Of a stretch of DNA of 47,805 nt, positions 27,270-36,301 are shown in pieces. The DNA is from Candidatus Coprenecus merdipullorum (GTDB lineage Bacteria > Bacteroidota > Bacteroidia > Bacteroidales > UBA932), in NCBI GenBank assembly GCA_019118865.1, contig DWYD01000194.1, positions 1 through 47,805 of the forward strand, given 5' to 3'. Position numbers and translations under genes: made by a program. Position 1 is the stretch's first letter; every line of letters begins with the position of its first letter. The notes below the pieces were generated by a model. It saw nothing but the letters and a program-made list of their open reading frames with translations. It had not been told where the DNA came from and ran no database searches.

Positions 27270-27277
27270 AAGGGTTG

Positions 27278-28975
27278 TCAGCCTATCTTAGCATTGACTA
27301 TATCAATGATTCTGGCCTCCTGCACAATAGCCTCCTTTCCAATGGCAGAGGCCTCGGCCACGAGGGCATCGGCCTTCTCGCGGTCCTTCAGGCCGGCAGC
27401 ATTGATCTTGACGTTGAGGAGAGCTCCAAGGACTGCGGAACGGGCCGCGAGAGCACCTACACCTGCATCGGATACGGAGTTGGGATTACCCTCCGAGGCC
27501 ATTGCCTCCACCAGCTCGAACACCTTGAAAGAGGCCTTCATGGTCCTCAGAGGCACCTCGGTGGCATAGAGAGTGGCCTCCTGCATGGCGGCAGCGCGGG
27601 CAGCCTTCTCCTCATCAGTCTTCTTGGGCAGGGACATGGCGTCCATGATACGGTTGAATGCGGCCGTATCCTCGTCCACGAGGTGCAGCAGCTCGTACAT
27701 CAGCTCCTGTCCCTTCTCAGCCCACTCGGAGAACTTGGGGCACTGGTCATCCCAACCTCTCTTGTGCGAGGACAGGTTAGCCACCATGGCTCCGAGAGCG
27801 GCTCCGAGGGAGCCCATATATGCGGATATCGATCCGCCGCCGGGAGCCGGAGACTCGCGGGAGGTCTCCTCCGCGAAGCCGCGGACGGTCAGGTCCACCA
27901 GCTTGGGAGTCCTGTCACTGTCCTCGAGGATGTACTCGATAACTTTCTCGCGGGGATTGAAAGGCTTGAGGTCGTCCAGTCCCATGGACTTCACGGCGAT
28001 CTTTATGATGTCCTCCTCGGGGATACCGCAGGAGCGGTTCTGCTTGGCCAGATAGTGCTTGCCGGCGTCGATGAGCACCTTCTTGGGGATAAGGCCGACA
28101 ATCTCCGAGCCGGTCACCCTCAGACCGCGGGCGTGAGCCTTCTCACATACCTCGTCGAAGGCCACATGTACGGGAGTGACGTTGATATTGGTCACATTCA
28201 TGGACACCTGGGCGATGCCGTACTCCTCGATGAACCAGCCGATAGCCTTGCAGCCCTTCAGTGTACCGGGAATCCAGACCACATTGCCGTTCTCATCCTT
28301 CACCACCTTTCCGGTGATAGGGTCGCCCTCTCTCTTCTTGCGGCCCTTCTCGCGCACGTCGAAGGCCACGGAGTTGGCACGGCGGGTGGAGGTGGTGTTG
28401 AGGTTATAGTTGATGGCCACGAGGAAATCCCTGGCGCCCACAGCAGTAGCACCTGTACGTGCGGTATAGTCGTCGATGACGGCCGGGCCGAAATCGGGCT
28501 TCTCCCCGTCGGCGAATCTCTTGGCCAGGCCCTCATACTCGCCTGCGCGGCATACGGCCAGATTCCTGCGTGCCTCGGTATAGGCAGCGCTCTCATAGCA
28601 GAATACCGGGATTCCCAGCTCCTCGCCTATCCTCTTGGCCAGGGTGCGGGCATACTCAGCGCACTCCTCCATAGTCACGCCTGCGATGGGCACGAGAGGG
28701 CACACGTCGGTGGCACCCATGCGGGGATGCTCGCCATGATGGTGTCTCATGTCGATGACCTCGGAGGCCTTCCTGACTGCGCGGAAAGCAGCCTCCATGA
28801 CCTTCTCGGGTTCTCCTACGAAAGTAACCACCGTACGGTTGGTGGCGGCACCGGGATCCACGTCCAGGAGCTTTACACCCTCGACACTCTCGGCGGCGTC
28901 GGTAATCTGTTTGATAATCTGCATATCGCGTCCCTCGCTGAAGTTGGGAACGCACTCGATAAGTTTACGTGTCAT
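27278..28975 (-). CDS. ftcD: Glutamate formimidoyltransferase / formimidoyl-THF cyclodeaminase fusion
   Basis: FTCD N-terminal (LIECVPNFSEGRD), C-terminal (TNINVTPVHVAFDEVCEKAHARGLRVTGSEIVGLIPKK) and cyclodeaminase (ESPAPGGGSISAYMGSLGAALGAMVANLS) in one 565-aa ORF. Confidence 0.95.
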   Translation of the reverse strand: MTRKLIECVPNFSEGRDMQIIKQITDAAESVEGVKLLDVDPGAATNRTVVTFVGEPEKVMEAAFRAVRKASEVIDMRHHHGEHPRMGATDVCPLVPIAGVTMEECAEYARTLAKRIGEELGIPVFCYESAAYTEARRNLAVCRAGEYEGLAKRFADGEKPDFGPAVIDDYTARTGATAVGARDFLVAINYNLNTTSTRRANSVAFDVREKGRKKREGDPITGKVVKDENGNVVWIPGTLKGCKAIGWFIEEYGIAQVSMNVTNINVTPVHVAFDEVCEKAHARGLRVTGSEIVGLIPKKVLIDAGKHYLAKQNRSCGIPEEDIIKIAVKSMGLDDLKPFNPREKVIEYILEDSDRTPKLVDLTVRGFAEETSRESPAPGGGSISAYMGSLGAALGAMVANLSSHKRGWDDQCPKFSEWAEKGQELMYELLHLVDEDTAAFNRIMDAMSLPKKTDEEKAARAAAMQEATLYATEVPLRTMKASFKVFELVEAMASEGNPNSVSDAGVGALAARSAVLGALLNVKINAAGLKDREKADALVAEASAIGKEAIVQEARIIDIVNAKIG

Positions 28976-28998
28976 GTCGGTTTATAATTTTTCTGTTT

Positions 28999-30258
28999 TT
29001 AATATTTCTTTCCGTTCAGTATTGTTGTCTCTATAAGCTGTGATGTAAAACTGTAAGGAACAAATTCGTATGAGGGTATCTTCTTGGTAATGAAGAGGAA
29101 AGCCTTCTTGCCTGGAGTAATGCTCCCGTATTCGGAGGCTACACCCATGGCAAACGCACCGTTGACAGTGGCTGCATTCAACACTGTCTCGAGAGTCAGA
29201 CGCATCTTGATCATGGCCAGGGCCATCATGAACTTCATGTCACCGGAGGGGCAGGATCCGGGATTGTAGTTGGAGGCAATGGCCAGCGGCAGGTCATACT
29301 CCAGCATCTCCTTCGCCTTAGGATAATCCATATCCAGGAAAAATGTCGCACCGGGCAGGAGCGTAGCGATGGTCCCGCTGCCCTGCAAGGCCTTGAACTC
29401 CTCAGGGCCGGTGAACTCGAGATGATCGACAGAAGCAGCGCCATAGCGCACGCCCACCTGCACTCCGCCGGAAAAACTCATCTGGTTGGCATGCACCTTC
29501 GGAACCATGCCGTACTTGGCGGCGGCCTCGAAGATCCGGGAAGCATCCTCCACAGTGAAGAATCCCTCCTCCACGAAAATATCCACGTAGTCGGCCAGTC
29601 CCTCGGCGGCGACGGCCGGCATGATCTCACGGACTATCTCGTCCACATACCCCTCCCGGTTGCCTTTATAACGGGCGGGCACGGCGTGGGCTCCGAGGAA
29701 GGTGGTGCGGACCCGGAGCGGAGTCTCCTCCTCCACCCTGCGGGCGACCCGGAGCATCTTGACCTCATCCTCGACGGTGAGGCCGTAACCGCTCTTGATC
29801 TCCACCGCACCGGTGCCTAAGGAGATTATCTCCCATGCACGGACCAGGGTCTGCTGCAGGAGGTCATCCTCCGGAGTATTGTGCAGCAGTTCCACCGAAT
29901 TGAGGATACCGCCGCCCCGGCGGGCAATCTCCTGATAAGAGAGGCCGCGCAGCTTGTCCATGAACTCCGTCTCGCGGCTGCCGGCATAGACCAGATGGGT
30001 GTGGGAGTCGCAGTAGGAAGGGAACACCATCCTCCCCTCAGCGTCAATCACCTCTTCCGCAGAGCGTTCCATCGCCTCCAGTTCCTCCGGCCGGAGGTCC
30101 TGCATCCTGCCGAGGCGGGAGATACGGTCTCCCTCCGTCAGCAGCCAGGCGCCGTCAAGACAGGGCAGCGACAGCATCTCCTCTCCCCGCAACGGGGCAG
30201 AGGGAGCCGCTTCCCGCACATTGACAAGCTTTTTTATATTTTTTATAAAAATTGACAT
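28999..30258 (-). CDS. hutI: Imidazolonepropionase
   Basis: Amidohydrolase motifs (DSHTHLVYAGSRETEF, VHANQMSFSGGVQ, SNYNPGSCPSGDMKFMMALA). Confidence 0.95.
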   Translation of the reverse strand: MSIFIKNIKKLVNVREAAPSAPLRGEEMLSLPCLDGAWLLTEGDRISRLGRMQDLRPEELEAMERSAEEVIDAEGRMVFPSYCDSHTHLVYAGSRETEFMDKLRGLSYQEIARRGGGILNSVELLHNTPEDDLLQQTLVRAWEIISLGTGAVEIKSGYGLTVEDEVKMLRVARRVEEETPLRVRTTFLGAHAVPARYKGNREGYVDEIVREIMPAVAAEGLADYVDIFVEEGFFTVEDASRIFEAAAKYGMVPKVHANQMSFSGGVQVGVRYGAASVDHLEFTGPEEFKALQGSGTIATLLPGATFFLDMDYPKAKEMLEYDLPLAIASNYNPGSCPSGDMKFMMALAMIKMRLTLETVLNAATVNGAFAMGVASEYGSITPGKKAFLFITKKIPSYEFVPYSFTSQLIETTILNGKKY

Positions 30259-30260
30259 TT

Positions 30261-31757
30261 TTAAATTTCTGCGTTTTTAATAAACTCTATGGAATCCTTG
30301 ATACGGGTGTACATCACCGTATCCTCCTCTACGAAAGGCACAGTCCTGCGGTAGTCCTCGAAGAATTTCTCAATCACGGGCGAGGACTTGCCGACACCGG
30401 CGCGATGACGGAACTCGAGGGCCTGGGCGGCGTTCAGCATCTCGATTCCGAGGATCTTCTCCACATTCTCTATAACTCTGACGCATTTGGTCGCGGCGTT
30501 GGCGCCCATGCTGACATGGTCCTCCTGACCCTGGGAAGAGTCGATGGTGTCTACCACGCAGGGAGTGCACAGCTGCTTGTTCTGGCTGACTATGGATGCC
30601 GCGGCGTACTGCGGAATCATGAAGCCGGAGTTCAGTCCTGACTTGGCCACTAGGAAGGAGGGGAGTCCCCTCTTGCCGGAAATCAGCTGATAGGTACGGC
30701 GCTCGGATATGGAGCCAAGCTCCGCCATGGCGATGGCCAGGAAATCCAGGGTTATGGACAGAGGCTGTCCGTGGAAGTTGCCGGCGGAGATGACCTGGTC
30801 CTCGTCGGGAAGGACGGTAGGGTTGTCGGTAGCGCTGTTGACTTCGGTCATGAAGACGCTCTCCACATACCCGAGCGCGTCCTTGGACGCTCCGTGCACC
30901 TGAGGCACACAGCGGAAGGAGTAGGGATCCTGCACTTCCTTGCCGGGTCCGTCGATGAGCTGGCTGCCCTGGAGATAGCCGAGGATGACGCGGGCCGTCT
31001 CCATCTGTCCCTTATGAGGACGGACTGCATGCACACCGGGTGTGAAGGGCTCCTTGCGGCCGTTGAAGGCCTCGAGGGAAACGGTGGCTATCTTGTCGGC
31101 GGCCGCAGAGATATGCTTCGCATGACACAGGCACCATACGGCATGGGCCAGCATGAACTGGGTGCCGTTGAGAAGGGCCAGACCCTCCTTCGACGCTAGT
31201 GTCAGAGGCTTCCATCCGAAGAGTTTCTCCAGTTCGCTTCCGGGATATCTCCTGCCCTTGTAGTCAAACTCGCCGAGCCCCAGCAGAGGCAGGCACATAT
31301 TGGCCAGAGGTGCCAGGTCGCCGGACGCGCCGAGAGAGCCCTGCTGATATACCACCGGAATCACACCCTCATTGAAGAAGTCCACCAGCCTCTCCACGGT
31401 CTCCACCCTAACGCCTGAATATCCGTAAGAGAGAGACTTGACTTTCAAGGCCAGCATCAGCCGGACAATCTCGGGACGCACCTCGTCCCCCACCCCGCAG
31501 GCGTGGGACATCACCAGATTCTTCTGGAGCTGGGAAAGCTGGTCGCGGTCCACAGACACATTGCACAGCGAGCCGAAGCCGGTAGTTACTCCATAAATCG
31601 GGGCTTTCTGGCTCTTCATGCGCTCGTCCAGATAGTTGCGGCACTTTTCAATTCTTTTGCGTGAAGCCTCGCCCAGATGCAGACGGCACTCGGGATCGAG
31701 GAGGGTCCTTACGTCTTCGAAGGAATGCTGAAGGATGTCTATGTCAAACTGTATCAT
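30261..31757 (-). CDS. hutH: Histidine ammonia-lyase
   Basis: MIO triad ASG in QQGSLGASGDLAPLANM; YGVTTGFGSLCNVSV. Confidence 0.96.
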   Translation of the reverse strand: MIQFDIDILQHSFEDVRTLLDPECRLHLGEASRKRIEKCRNYLDERMKSQKAPIYGVTTGFGSLCNVSVDRDQLSQLQKNLVMSHACGVGDEVRPEIVRLMLALKVKSLSYGYSGVRVETVERLVDFFNEGVIPVVYQQGSLGASGDLAPLANMCLPLLGLGEFDYKGRRYPGSELEKLFGWKPLTLASKEGLALLNGTQFMLAHAVWCLCHAKHISAAADKIATVSLEAFNGRKEPFTPGVHAVRPHKGQMETARVILGYLQGSQLIDGPGKEVQDPYSFRCVPQVHGASKDALGYVESVFMTEVNSATDNPTVLPDEDQVISAGNFHGQPLSITLDFLAIAMAELGSISERRTYQLISGKRGLPSFLVAKSGLNSGFMIPQYAAASIVSQNKQLCTPCVVDTIDSSQGQEDHVSMGANAATKCVRVIENVEKILGIEMLNAAQALEFRHRAGVGKSSPVIEKFFEDYRRTVPFVEEDTVMYTRIKDSIEFIKNAEI

Positions 31758-31796
31758 ACATTTGTAATTAAATGGTCGAATAACATTACAAATGTA
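31757..31796. repeat. 12-bp perfect inverted repeat, 16-bp spacer, at the hutH promoter/start
   Basis: TACATTTGTAAT (31757-31768) and ATTACAAATGTA (31785-31796). Confidence 0.9.
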
Positions 31797-31819
31797 GCAA
31801 AAAAAATCAAATCAGCTCC

Positions 31820-34078
31820 TTATCTCTCAATCCAAATCAAAGGGCTCCTACCATCAATCTCCTCTATTATGCCCTTCATATATCCTTCAAAATACTTTTC
31901 TGCATACTTGAAAGCCGGGAAATCCGGAGCAGGCACAGACTCAGCCCTTCGGGAAAGTCTCACTGGCCAGTTGGTGATACTGTACCTGTCCTTCGGCCGC
32001 AGGTCAGGCATCCAGTTGAAATCCCGGAGCCGGCTGTTCTCCTGCTTGAGATCCCTTATCGGAAATGCATCGCTCTTGACATTTTCAAGATACAGGATCC
32101 TCTGAACCTGACCGTCCTTAAGCCGTCCAGTCATAATCCTGCACTCTTTCTGGTTCATCGTAGTGATAAGAGAATCTTCCGCAATATAGAACATCGCTGT
32201 CACTCCGCCCAGTGCATCAAAACGGGAAACCTGGTTATCCTGAAAATATCCTATCATTTCCGGAGACTTGATCTGATGATAGAATCTGTCCGGTTCCTCT
32301 TCCGATATGACAAACGCATTGGCAAAAAGGAACCCTTTGTCCAGGGTCTCATTACGTATAAGGAACTGCATGCTGTCGGCTGTAATCTGATTCTTAATCT
32401 CATACCAAAGAATGGGCTCGGTAAACAGCCTCGCAATAGAGTCAATGGACGAGAACAGCAGGGAATCGCACGTCACCTGAAGATCACTCTTAAATATGCG
32501 TACGTGATGGTAAGCCTCCACAAACGACACCTGAGTCGTATCAGGAGGTGGTGGTACAGAGAGAGAATCCGATACTGACAGTGAATCAGACACCATGATA
32601 GAATCCTGTATCGGCAGCGAATCAGACACCATTACGGAATCCTGTATCAGCAGCGAATCAGTCACAACTGGAAGCGAATCCGTAGCCACCTGTGGATCCG
32701 GAGAATCCAAGGAATCAATACGTCCTATGGAATCCGCCACTACTATAGAATCCATGACAGCCAGAGTATCAGCAGCCAGAATCTCTCCAAGCGTATCCTG
32801 AGGGCTGAAATAAGGATACGGCAACGTCCCGGGAGGAGCTGTCTGCTGGCCGGATCCTGACATACGGGGCGGCCCCCCGGCAGAACCTACGGAGGATGAG
32901 GCAGAGGCCCCCGCCTTGCTTCCTGCAGACGTTCCGGAAGATGCTCCTGCTGACGTTCCGGCAGGTGCTCCGGAAGATGTTCCGGAAGACGCCCCGGACG
33001 ATGCCCCGTTCTGCTTTTTCGCATCAAGAGGATCCACCAAAGCCTCAGCGTACCTCTGTTTTGCTGTCGCTACAACAGCACTGTCAACCTCAAACATCCG
33101 CTTGGTATAATATATGAGCGTATCCGAGGCCATGAACAGTGAATCACGTCCCCCGTCCTCTGTCTCCTCAATAAGCACTATCGCCGGATCACGGTATAGC
33201 TCCGCACGGCGCGGCTCATTCCAGAACCTGAGCTCTCCGGCCAAGACTACCGCATTGTCTACGGTATCCAGAAGCTGAACATTTCCCAGCAAATGTGAAT
33301 ACTCCACATTTCTATCATATGTAAGCGAGTCACACCACACCTCATAATCTTCCGTAAGGATATGCACGTCCTTGTAGAAAAAGAACTGTTCCTCAGGCCT
33401 GACATAACGGCCCTTCCCGGAAGAAATGGCATTCAGGTCATACCAACCCTTCGTACTGCCGTAAAAATCCGCAATGTCCGCACGCGCATCATATATGAGG
33501 GTATCACAGACGAAAAACATGGAATCAGAGAACATCTCGACTTCCCCCACGAAGTCGAACATCTCCAGCTTGGACTGATACTTTCCGGTAAGGCTCTCTA
33601 TCAGATTGCCGTCGTGGTCCCTCATTGCAGCACCGCGGTAGAAGAATGCCACACTGTCCCTGGTGTTATAGTCCAGATAGTTGGTCCTCAACACATTGCT
33701 GTCCCGGTCTATCAGTTCGACAAGATGCCCGCGGAACCTTGCTGTATTCTGAGGAATGATATATTTGATACTGTCACCTGTCAATACAGTATTCTCCTGT
33801 TCGATTTTTATATGTCCTATCGCATCAATATACTCCTCGTCCACATTCCAATATGCAGTGTCGCAATACAGATAAGTGTCATTATGGAGAAATACCGCGT
33901 TCCCCTCCACCTTACGGTAAGGCCTGCCGCCGATCTCAATGAGCCTGGCTCTCTCAGCCGTTATCAGCCGGACCAGGGAATCTCTATCCTCCCGGGAGTC
34001 CCTGCTTCCGGATGCAGAAAGCGGGACAGCGGTCACCTGCAGGAGCAAAATGCAGAATATCAGCGCCCTGTACCTCAT
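31820..34078 (-). CDS. OstA-like (LptA/OstA family) protein with internal low-complexity Ser/Gly/Ala and Asp-Ser-Leu repeats
   Basis: Signal peptide; OstA-like N-terminus (NAVFLHNDTYLYCDTAYWNVDEEYIDAIGHIKIEQENTVLTGDSIKYI); operon with SurA-like genes and guaB. Confidence 0.85.
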   Translation of the reverse strand: MRYRALIFCILLLQVTAVPLSASGSRDSREDRDSLVRLITAERARLIEIGGRPYRKVEGNAVFLHNDTYLYCDTAYWNVDEEYIDAIGHIKIEQENTVLTGDSIKYIIPQNTARFRGHLVELIDRDSNVLRTNYLDYNTRDSVAFFYRGAAMRDHDGNLIESLTGKYQSKLEMFDFVGEVEMFSDSMFFVCDTLIYDARADIADFYGSTKGWYDLNAISSGKGRYVRPEEQFFFYKDVHILTEDYEVWCDSLTYDRNVEYSHLLGNVQLLDTVDNAVVLAGELRFWNEPRRAELYRDPAIVLIEETEDGGRDSLFMASDTLIYYTKRMFEVDSAVVATAKQRYAEALVDPLDAKKQNGASSGASSGTSSGAPAGTSAGASSGTSAGSKAGASASSSVGSAGGPPRMSGSGQQTAPPGTLPYPYFSPQDTLGEILAADTLAVMDSIVVADSIGRIDSLDSPDPQVATDSLPVVTDSLLIQDSVMVSDSLPIQDSIMVSDSLSVSDSLSVPPPPDTTQVSFVEAYHHVRIFKSDLQVTCDSLLFSSIDSIARLFTEPILWYEIKNQITADSMQFLIRNETLDKGFLFANAFVISEEEPDRFYHQIKSPEMIGYFQDNQVSRFDALGGVTAMFYIAEDSLITTMNQKECRIMTGRLKDGQVQRILYLENVKSDAFPIRDLKQENSRLRDFNWMPDLRPKDRYSITNWPVRLSRRAESVPAPDFPAFKYAEKYFEGYMKGIIEEIDGRSPLIWIER
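32586..32665. repeat. 36-bp direct repeat (about 2.2 units) inside the OstA-like gene
   Basis: tcagacaccatgatagaatcctgtatcggcagcgaa / tcagacaccattacggaatcctgtatcagcagcgaa / tcagtcac; starts at 32586, 32622 and 32658. Confidence 0.85.
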
Positions 34079-35433
34079 TTTAGCCAGCCTTCACGTATGA
34101 AATCGCATTTCTGGAAAAGAGGATCGATAACGATATAGGTAGTAGCCTGCTTCTCCTTTATGAAGTTTTCTATGGCCTCCATGGATTTCTTGTTTGCGGC
34201 TATATCCAGCAGAACATTGAAATCCTCTTCGAAAGAAGCCGGATGAGCCGGTTTTATCTTCTCGAGACGGACGATCTTGTAGACCGTATGTCCGCTCCGG
34301 CCCTCATCATCGACAGACTCGAACGGTCGCGAGATTTCTCCTTCTTTCATGTTCGCAATAGCCTTGTAATCCGCGGGCTTCATTCTGTCCACCTCGAAAA
34401 ATGGAGCGCCGGTATCCGGATCCGCCACCAGACCTCCGTTTGTACGGCTTTTAGGATCTTCTGAGAACTTCCATGCAGCCTGCTGGAATGTCAGACTGTC
34501 CTCGAGTATGACATTGCGTATAGAGTCCAGCCTGGTAAAAGCAGAATCCCTGTCCTCGGCAGTATACCTGGGTTTGAGAAGAATGTGCCTGGCATTGAAC
34601 ATATTCCCGTTCTTGGCGATCATCTGTATAAGATGAAAACCGTCAGGGGTCTCAACTATGGAAGAGACCTGACCTTCCTTCAGGGCCATGGCTGCATCGC
34701 TGAATGAAGGCCAGAAAATATCTTTCGAACTCATCCCTAGCTCACCACCGCGCATGGCACTGCCGTCCTCCGAATAGAGAGTCGCCAGAAGAGAGAATTT
34801 TTCACCGTCCAGAATTCTCTGACGGAACTCAAGCAACCGCTCGCGGACAGCCATGTTGGCCCTCTCGACATCAGGATACAGCACTATCTGGCTATACTGG
34901 TACTGGGCAGGTATCATAGGCAGACTATCCTTGGGGATACTGCGGTAGTACTGCTGCACATCCTTAGGCGTCACTTCGGAAATTCCTCCTGCCACAGTCC
35001 TCTGCATTTCCTGTACCAGATTCTGCTCTACAAACATATCATGCCACTCCTGACGGAGTCTGTGGAGCGGTTTTCCGAAATATTTCTCCGTCTCCTCCAC
35101 TCCTCCAAGCTGGGACAGTATACCGCTGACCCTCTCGTTTAGAGCAGCATTCACCATATCCTGATTCACAGTGAGACTGTCCAGCTGAGCCTGGGTATAG
35201 AACAGTTTCGAGATAAGCATATTTTCCAGAACCTCACACCGGAGATCACGGTCCGATACATAACCCTGAAACTGCATCATCTCTACCTCGGACTCTATCT
35301 GCGAAAGCTGGATCATGCTGTTACCTACCAAGGCCACCGTCTTGTCTATCACCCCCTCATACGCCTGTGCGCGGAGAACGGCAAAGGGTGCCAATGCAAT
35401 GGCCAGAAAAGCCAGTATTGTTCTTGTCTTCAT
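34075..35433 (-). CDS. SurA-like peptidylprolyl isomerase
   Basis: Signal peptide, SurA-type N-terminus (VALVGNSMIQLSQIESEVEMM) and two parvulin-like segments (YQYSQIVLYP...GGELGM; FNARHILLKP...NGGLV). Confidence 0.92.
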   Translation of the reverse strand: MKTRTILAFLAIALAPFAVLRAQAYEGVIDKTVALVGNSMIQLSQIESEVEMMQFQGYVSDRDLRCEVLENMLISKLFYTQAQLDSLTVNQDMVNAALNERVSGILSQLGGVEETEKYFGKPLHRLRQEWHDMFVEQNLVQEMQRTVAGGISEVTPKDVQQYYRSIPKDSLPMIPAQYQYSQIVLYPDVERANMAVRERLLEFRQRILDGEKFSLLATLYSEDGSAMRGGELGMSSKDIFWPSFSDAAMALKEGQVSSIVETPDGFHLIQMIAKNGNMFNARHILLKPRYTAEDRDSAFTRLDSIRNVILEDSLTFQQAAWKFSEDPKSRTNGGLVADPDTGAPFFEVDRMKPADYKAIANMKEGEISRPFESVDDEGRSGHTVYKIVRLEKIKPAHPASFEEDFNVLLDIAANKKSMEAIENFIKEKQATTYIVIDPLFQKCDFIREGWLK

Positions 35434-36285
35434 TTATTGATTCTTATAAATTTTCAATTTTTCTGACGCTACAGCATCCCTAAGCAGATTTCGTTCCAAA
35501 CTTTCAAGAAGCTCGTGTTTTCTCTTACTTAAAATGACATCCCTTATTCCCGGACGGCAATATTCAAAGGGAGCACTCTCCCCCTGATGGACATATCTGT
35601 CCACTGACACCAGATAGACATAGCCCGATGAGCGTCTTTCCAAAAAAGAGTTCCCGCCCAGCGCAACATCCATTTCCGAGATATTCATTCCCGTACCGTC
35701 CAGTATCGCGTCTATCGGGACCCACTCGTCATTCTTCCAGTACTTTTCAGCCGAGGTATAACAAAGCTGCTCCAGACGTTCCAAATCCTCTGCGACTCTG
35801 GAACGGTAAAGCGACCTTACCGGATTAAGGTTCGGAGAGCTGCCGCTTATCTTGATATAAATACCTTTCATCAGCGGTACACGGGCAATAAAATTATCCT
35901 GATGAGAGTCATAATACTCCCTGTATTCCTGCAAGGAAATCGCCGTATCCAGACGCTGCTCCACATACTGCTGCTCATAACGGTACACCAGCAGCTGACG
36001 GCGGTATTCCTCCAACTGCGCCTCCACGTCCCTGTCCGACTTGGACAGATGACTCTCCGCCATATCAAGCAACAGTCTGTCCTTGGCCCATGAATGTATG
36101 TAACGTTCTACCATGCGGGCACTGTCTTCAGGAGAGAACCCCTTGACACCCAGCTCATCGACATCACTGCGATACAACACATCCTTGCCGACCCTCGCGA
36201 CTACGTCTCCTTTAAAGAGACTGTCGTAGAGCCGGCATGATGATACTGACAGACAGAGCAGGAATATCCAGGCAATCTTCCTCAT
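35434..36285 (-). CDS. SurA/PpiC-N-like lipoprotein without an evident parvulin domain
   Basis: Lipobox-like LSVSSC; VVARVGKDVLYRSDVDELGVKGFSPEDSARMVERYIHSWAKDRLLLDMAE; in operon with the SurA-like gene. Confidence 0.75.
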   Translation of the reverse strand: MRKIAWIFLLCLSVSSCRLYDSLFKGDVVARVGKDVLYRSDVDELGVKGFSPEDSARMVERYIHSWAKDRLLLDMAESHLSKSDRDVEAQLEEYRRQLLVYRYEQQYVEQRLDTAISLQEYREYYDSHQDNFIARVPLMKGIYIKISGSSPNLNPVRSLYRSRVAEDLERLEQLCYTSAEKYWKNDEWVPIDAILDGTGMNISEMDVALGGNSFLERRSSGYVYLVSVDRYVHQGESAPFEYCRPGIRDVILSKRKHELLESLERNLLRDAVASEKLKIYKNQ

Positions 36286-36301
36286 GGACTTATGGGAAGT
36301 A

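Noticed and set aside
27275-28987. 570-aa plus-strand ORF entirely antisense to ftcD
   Set aside because: Composition rich in His/Leu/Gly/Val with no domain; the opposite strand is a clear FTCD. A codon-bias shadow in GC-rich DNA.
32916-33110. Acidic Pro/Ala repeat ORF (MLPADVPEDAPADVPAGAPEDVPEDAPDDAP) on the plus strand
   Set aside because: Antisense reading of the Ser/Gly/Ala low-complexity region of the OstA-like gene; no independent support.
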